Part shown: positions 6,374-8,478 of the stretch, one piece after another
How the letters are laid out: every line of letters begins with the position of its first letter
Numbering within the stretch: the first letter of the stretch is position 1
Assembly (NCBI GenBank): GCA_014190175.1
Contig: BJFZ01000051.1
Coordinates: 1-8,478, forward strand
Length of the DNA: 8,478 nt
Direction of reading: 5' to 3'
Source of the DNA: Actinomycetes bacterium
GTDB taxonomy: Bacteria > Actinomycetota > Actinomycetes > Nanopelagicales > Nanopelagicaceae
Translations under genes and position numbers: made by a program
Notes under the pieces: generated by a model
Seen by the model: the letters and a program-made list of their open reading frames with translations, nothing else
Database searches by the model: none
Told to the model about the DNA's origin: nothing

Positions 6374-7279
6374 TTAGTTCTCCCGCTCTGTCTTGTTCAC
6401 ATGGCGCAGATAAGGAATAACTACTATCGCAACCAAAAATAAAATAATCATTGCTATAGATGCACCTTTAGCAAAGTTTGTAATATCAAATGTAACTTGC
6501 CACATATACACGGCCAACACGTCAGTGACGTAACTCTTTCCAGAGATACCAATAATTAGATCAAATACCTTCATGGAAATATGGCCTAAAATAATTAATA
6601 CAGTCAAAAATGTTGGACTTAATTGTGGGAAAAGCACATGCCGATAAATCTTAAATTCGCTGGCACCATCGACTCGGGCTGCTTCACGTAGATCATCTGG
6701 AATTCCACGGAATCCAGCGAGAAATAGGGCCATAACATAACCACTCATCTGCCAAATCGCGGGAACTGCCATCGCAAACATCGCCCCACGGGGAGATAAG
6801 TACCAATCATTTTGTAAAAAGCCAAGACCAATTTTTTGTAGAACGAGATTTAATCCGCCAGCATCACCATCGCGACTTGAATTTAACAGCCAACGCCAAA
6901 CCGTGCCCATTGCAATAAAAGAAATCGCCATCGGGTAAAGGTAAAAAGATCTGAATATACCTTCGCCGGCCACACCTTTTTCGAGTAGCAAAGCCATAAT
7001 AAATCCTGAAACTAAAGTTCCCACTAAAAATACGCCAGTAAATTTTAAAAGGTTTCCAAGTGCGTGTAGAAAACGCTCATCGGCAAAAAGTTCAGTGTAA
7101 TTTTTAAATCCCACATGCTTAATATCTTTTACCGAAGCCGAATTTCGGTTAGTCAAAGAGACATTGAAAGTGTAAGCAATCATTCCGTAGACGAAAATCG
7201 CAATCGCGAGTATGGAAGGCAAAACGAAGAAGAATCCACCGATTCGTGCGGATACTTGCTTGCCTTGAACCGTAGCCAT
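6374..7279 (-). CDS. Sugar ABC transporter permease, MalF/GtsB type (CUT1)
   Basis: This 301-residue inner-membrane protein has hydrophobic segments near residues 13-34, 80-100, 112-132, 168-188, 222-242 and 272-291. Its EAA loop reads EAARVDGASEFKIYRHVLFP (199-218). It lacks the long periplasmic insert of E. coli MalF and is of the shorter UgpA/GtsB form. It pairs with the downstream MalG-type permease to form the channel that receives sugar from the upstream solute-binding protein. The ATG at 7279 is supported by GAAAGG at 7294-7289 with a 9-base T/A-rich spacer. A 186-bp gap with two hairpins separates it from the binding-protein gene, while it touches the next permease directly. Substrate is inferred only from the binding protein. 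Confidence 0.87.
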   Translation of the reverse strand: MATVQGKQVSARIGGFFFVLPSILAIAIFVYGMIAYTFNVSLTNRNSASVKDIKHVGFKNYTELFADERFLHALGNLLKFTGVFLVGTLVSGFIMALLLEKGVAGEGIFRSFYLYPMAISFIAMGTVWRWLLNSSRDGDAGGLNLVLQKIGLGFLQNDWYLSPRGAMFAMAVPAIWQMSGYVMALFLAGFRGIPDDLREAARVDGASEFKIYRHVLFPQLSPTFLTVLIILGHISMKVFDLIIGISGKSYVTDVLAVYMWQVTFDITNFAKGASIAMIILFLVAIVVIPYLRHVNKTEREN

Positions 7280-7304
7280 TTAAAAAAACCTTTCACAAAC
7301 TTAT

Positions 7305-7329
7305 TAATCTAATTGTTTAATAATCTAAT
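7305..7329. repeat. Short direct repeat ATTAGATTA, two copies 16 bp apart
   Basis: On the minus strand ATTAGATTA occurs at 7329-7321 and again at 7313-7305, upstream of the first permease ribosome site. It may be a regulator half-site pair or simply AT-rich coincidence. The upstream copy overlaps the putative -10 box. Confidence 0.3.
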
Positions 7330-7349
7330 GATCTGACTCTACTTGTAAA
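7322..7349 (-). promoter_or_regulatory. Possible internal promoter for the two permease genes (weak)
   Basis: On the minus strand TTTACA (7349-7344) matches 5 of 6 bases of the -35 consensus. It is followed after 16 bases by TAGATT (7327-7322), which matches 4 of 6 of the -10 consensus. It lies after the strong hairpin and before the permease ribosome site, so it could supply permease mRNA independently. In AT-rich DNA such matches are common by chance. Confidence 0.22.
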
Positions 7350-7372
7350 TAAAAACTCTTACCAATTAATGA

Positions 7373-7406
7373 TTCTGGTGGGCGGTGTTTCCACCACCCA
7401 CCAGAA
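7373..7406 (-). promoter_or_regulatory. Strong RNA hairpin with GAAA loop between binding protein and permease (mRNA stabiliser or attenuator)
   Basis: Read on the minus strand, the arms TTCTGGTGGGTGGTG and CACCGCCCACCAGAA form a 15-bp stem closed by a GAAA loop. One pair is G-U on this strand. On the plus strand the same position is a C-A mismatch, which points to function in the transporter mRNA. GAAA belongs to the stable GNRA loop class. No T-tract follows directly; the nearest run, GTTTTTATTT, starts about 15 bases later. It may therefore be a processing or 3'-end stabilising structure, or a leaky terminator, setting the binding protein to permease ratio. Confidence 0.6.
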
Positions 7407-7424
7407 ATCACTTACAAATTTGCA

Positions 7425-7447
7425 ACTAACTAAAGTTGTTAGTTAGT
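7425..7447 (-). promoter_or_regulatory. Small hairpin just after the binding-protein stop
   Basis: ACTAACTAA and TTAGTTAGT are perfect 9-base inverse arms around a 5-base loop, beginning about 18 bases after the stop codon of the binding-protein gene. The stem has only two G-C pairs and no T-run, so it is weak alone. It may work with the larger hairpin just downstream. Confidence 0.35.
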
Positions 7448-7465
7448 CGTAAATTATTTTACTTC

Positions 7466-8478
7466 TTAGGCTTTCCCTGCCATGTAAGCAGCATCAAGGT
7501 CTTTTGCCAAACCGGCATTGTCCTTGAATCCACCTGAGAAGTACTTACCAACTGCTGTGTTGTATGCGGCCATCAAAGCGTTGTTGCCATTTACTCCGTG
7601 GACTGTTGAACCAACCAAACGATCGGTCTTCCACATTTCCATAGCTGCTTTTAGATAGTCATCATAAACTGATGGATCAGAGTCGGTACGTGCAGAGATT
7701 GAACCCTTCTTAGGGTTAAATGCATCTTGACCTTCTTTAGATCCACAGACTTTTAGCCAAGCTAAACCGGCGTTGCGGTGCTTTGCGCCAATTGGAAGTG
7801 TGAATGAATCAGATAGCCATTGGTAGACGCCAACTGTTCCTGGAGCAGGTGCCCAGGTGTAATCGGTGCCTAGTACCAGACCTTCTGATTGCCACTGAGC
7901 TGAAGCCCAGTCACCCATGATGAAGAATCCAGCTTTTCCACTGGTAACTAACTTGCCAGCATCTGGCCAGTCAAGGTTTCCGGCACCCTTATTTCCATAA
8001 GAAAGTGCTTTCTGGAAGTTCTTCAATGCAGCAGCAACTTCTGGACCAGTCCATGAAGTTGTTCCCTTGAATAGACCTTCAAAAGCATCTGCACCTAGAG
8101 ATGCAAGCAAGATGTAATCTAACAAGTGAGCAATTGCCCAGTCGCCGTTACCTGCTAGTGCAAGTCCGGTGATACCAGCTTTCTTAAACTTCTCAAGATC
8201 TGCAAAAAACTCATCTAGAGTTGCAGGAGCGGCAGTAATTCCGGCCTTGGTTGCAGCTGCAGGATTCCACCACAGTACGTTTGCACGGTGAATGTTTACT
8301 GGAACTGAGTAGATCTTTCCGTCAACGGTAAGAGTCTTGATTAAGTCTGCTGGGAAAATTGTGTCCCATCCTTCAGATTTGTATAGATCAGTTAGATCTT
8401 CAAGTTTTCCAGATTTAACATATCCATCGAGTTCCATACCAGCATGTGCTTGGAATGAATCTGGTGGATCGTTTGCTT
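7466..8478 (-). CDS. Extracellular sugar-binding protein of ABC transporter, GtsA-like (partial, cut by right window edge)
   Basis: The last 336 residues are visible. The N-terminus, including any lipoprotein signal, lies beyond the right edge. The frame is open to the edge, and the first visible residues (ANDPPDSFQAHAGMEL) match the early PPD-Q-HAG region of family 1 solute-binding proteins, so the Met at 8437 is internal. Counting from that Met, VNIHRANVLWWN is at 47-58, MGDWA at 174-178, KKGSISARTD at 243-252 and GSTVHG at 276-281. These recall the GtsA/Thermus glucose-mannose-binding proteins. Expected role: capture of a sugar outside the membrane and delivery to the two permeases encoded downstream. 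It is the upstream gene of the operon and is followed by hairpins that could raise its expression. Glucose or mannose is the best guess, but another hexose is possible. Confidence 0.83.
   Translation of the reverse strand, partial: ANDPPDSFQAHAGMELDGYVKSGKLEDLTDLYKSEGWDTIFPADLIKTLTVDGKIYSVPVNIHRANVLWWNPAAATKAGITAAPATLDEFFADLEKFKKAGITGLALAGNGDWAIAHLLDYILLASLGADAFEGLFKGTTSWTGPEVAAALKNFQKALSYGNKGAGNLDWPDAGKLVTSGKAGFFIMGDWASAQWQSEGLVLGTDYTWAPAPGTVGVYQWLSDSFTLPIGAKHRNAGLAWLKVCGSKEGQDAFNPKKGSISARTDSDPSVYDDYLKAAMEMWKTDRLVGSTVHGVNGNNALMAAYNTAVGKYFSGGFKDNAGLAKDLDAAYMAGKA

Larger units (their letters stand above)
7280..7465 (-). promoter_or_regulatory. Intercistronic region between binding-protein and permease genes
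   Basis: This 186-bp AT-rich gap in an otherwise gapless operon contains no gene. Going in the direction of transcription it holds a 9-bp hairpin (7447-7425), a strong GC-rich hairpin (7406-7373), a possible weak promoter (boxes at 7349-7344 and 7327-7322), a 9-base direct repeat ATTAGATTA (7329-7321 and 7313-7305), and the ribosome site of the permease gene (7294-7289). Such gaps commonly let binding protein be made in large excess over permeases. Confidence 0.6.

Noticed and set aside
7115..7312. Plus-strand open frame over the start of the MalF-type permease gene
   Set aside because: It mirrors the permease N-terminal coding region and its ribosome site; the translated product resembles nothing.

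Overview
The window looks like part of a small, gene-dense bacterial chromosome. It has seven complete genes and two cut by the window edges. They are packed into three operons with 4-base, 1-base or 0-base junctions, and base composition by eye is in the low-to-mid 40s % GC. The gene content is a CUT1 sugar ABC transporter with no ATPase beside it, a GlcD/GlcF oxidase and a sugar-acid route. With the compact layout, this fits a streamlined, low-GC actinobacterium such as the freshwater acI/Nanopelagicales group. That placement is inference from style and protein flavour; no rRNA or other phylogenetic marker is present.

Left operon (minus strand, 1998 to 1): an SMP-30/regucalcin-type sugar lactonase, a PfkB-family 2-keto-3-deoxygluconate (KDG) kinase, and the start of a KDPG-type aldolase cut by the left edge. 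All three are translationally coupled. Together they give lactone -> aldonic acid -> (dehydratase not in window) -> KDG -> KDPG -> pyruvate + glyceraldehyde-3-phosphate. This is the lower part of a semi-phosphorylative Entner-Doudoroff-like route.

Centre operon (plus strand, 2096-5474): a GlcD-like FAD oxidase subunit, a GlcF-like iron-sulfur subunit, and an APH-fold small-molecule kinase of unknown substrate. Successive genes overlap by 4 bases (ATGA, then TTGA). The left and centre operons diverge from a 97-bp region (1999-2095) that carries a 20-bp palindrome (GGTACTC-N6-GAGTACC) and a third half-site. It is a candidate shared operator.

Right operon (minus strand, 8478 to 5477): the C-terminal part of a GtsA-like (glucose/mannose type) solute-binding protein cut by the right edge, then a 186-bp gap with two hairpins, then two permeases (MalF-type, then MalG-type) that abut with no gap. 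Its last stop codon lies 2 bp from the stop of the kinase gene that converges on it, and no terminator is visible between them.

Reading the genes together (inference): the transporter brings in a hexose-like sugar. After an oxidation encoded elsewhere, the lactonase/KDG kinase/aldolase set takes it to central metabolites. The GlcDF oxidase feeds electrons from a 2-hydroxy acid into respiration. The least understood element is the kinase fixed in the oxidase operon. I see no CRISPR array, tRNA, rRNA, insertion sequence, phage gene or defence system.
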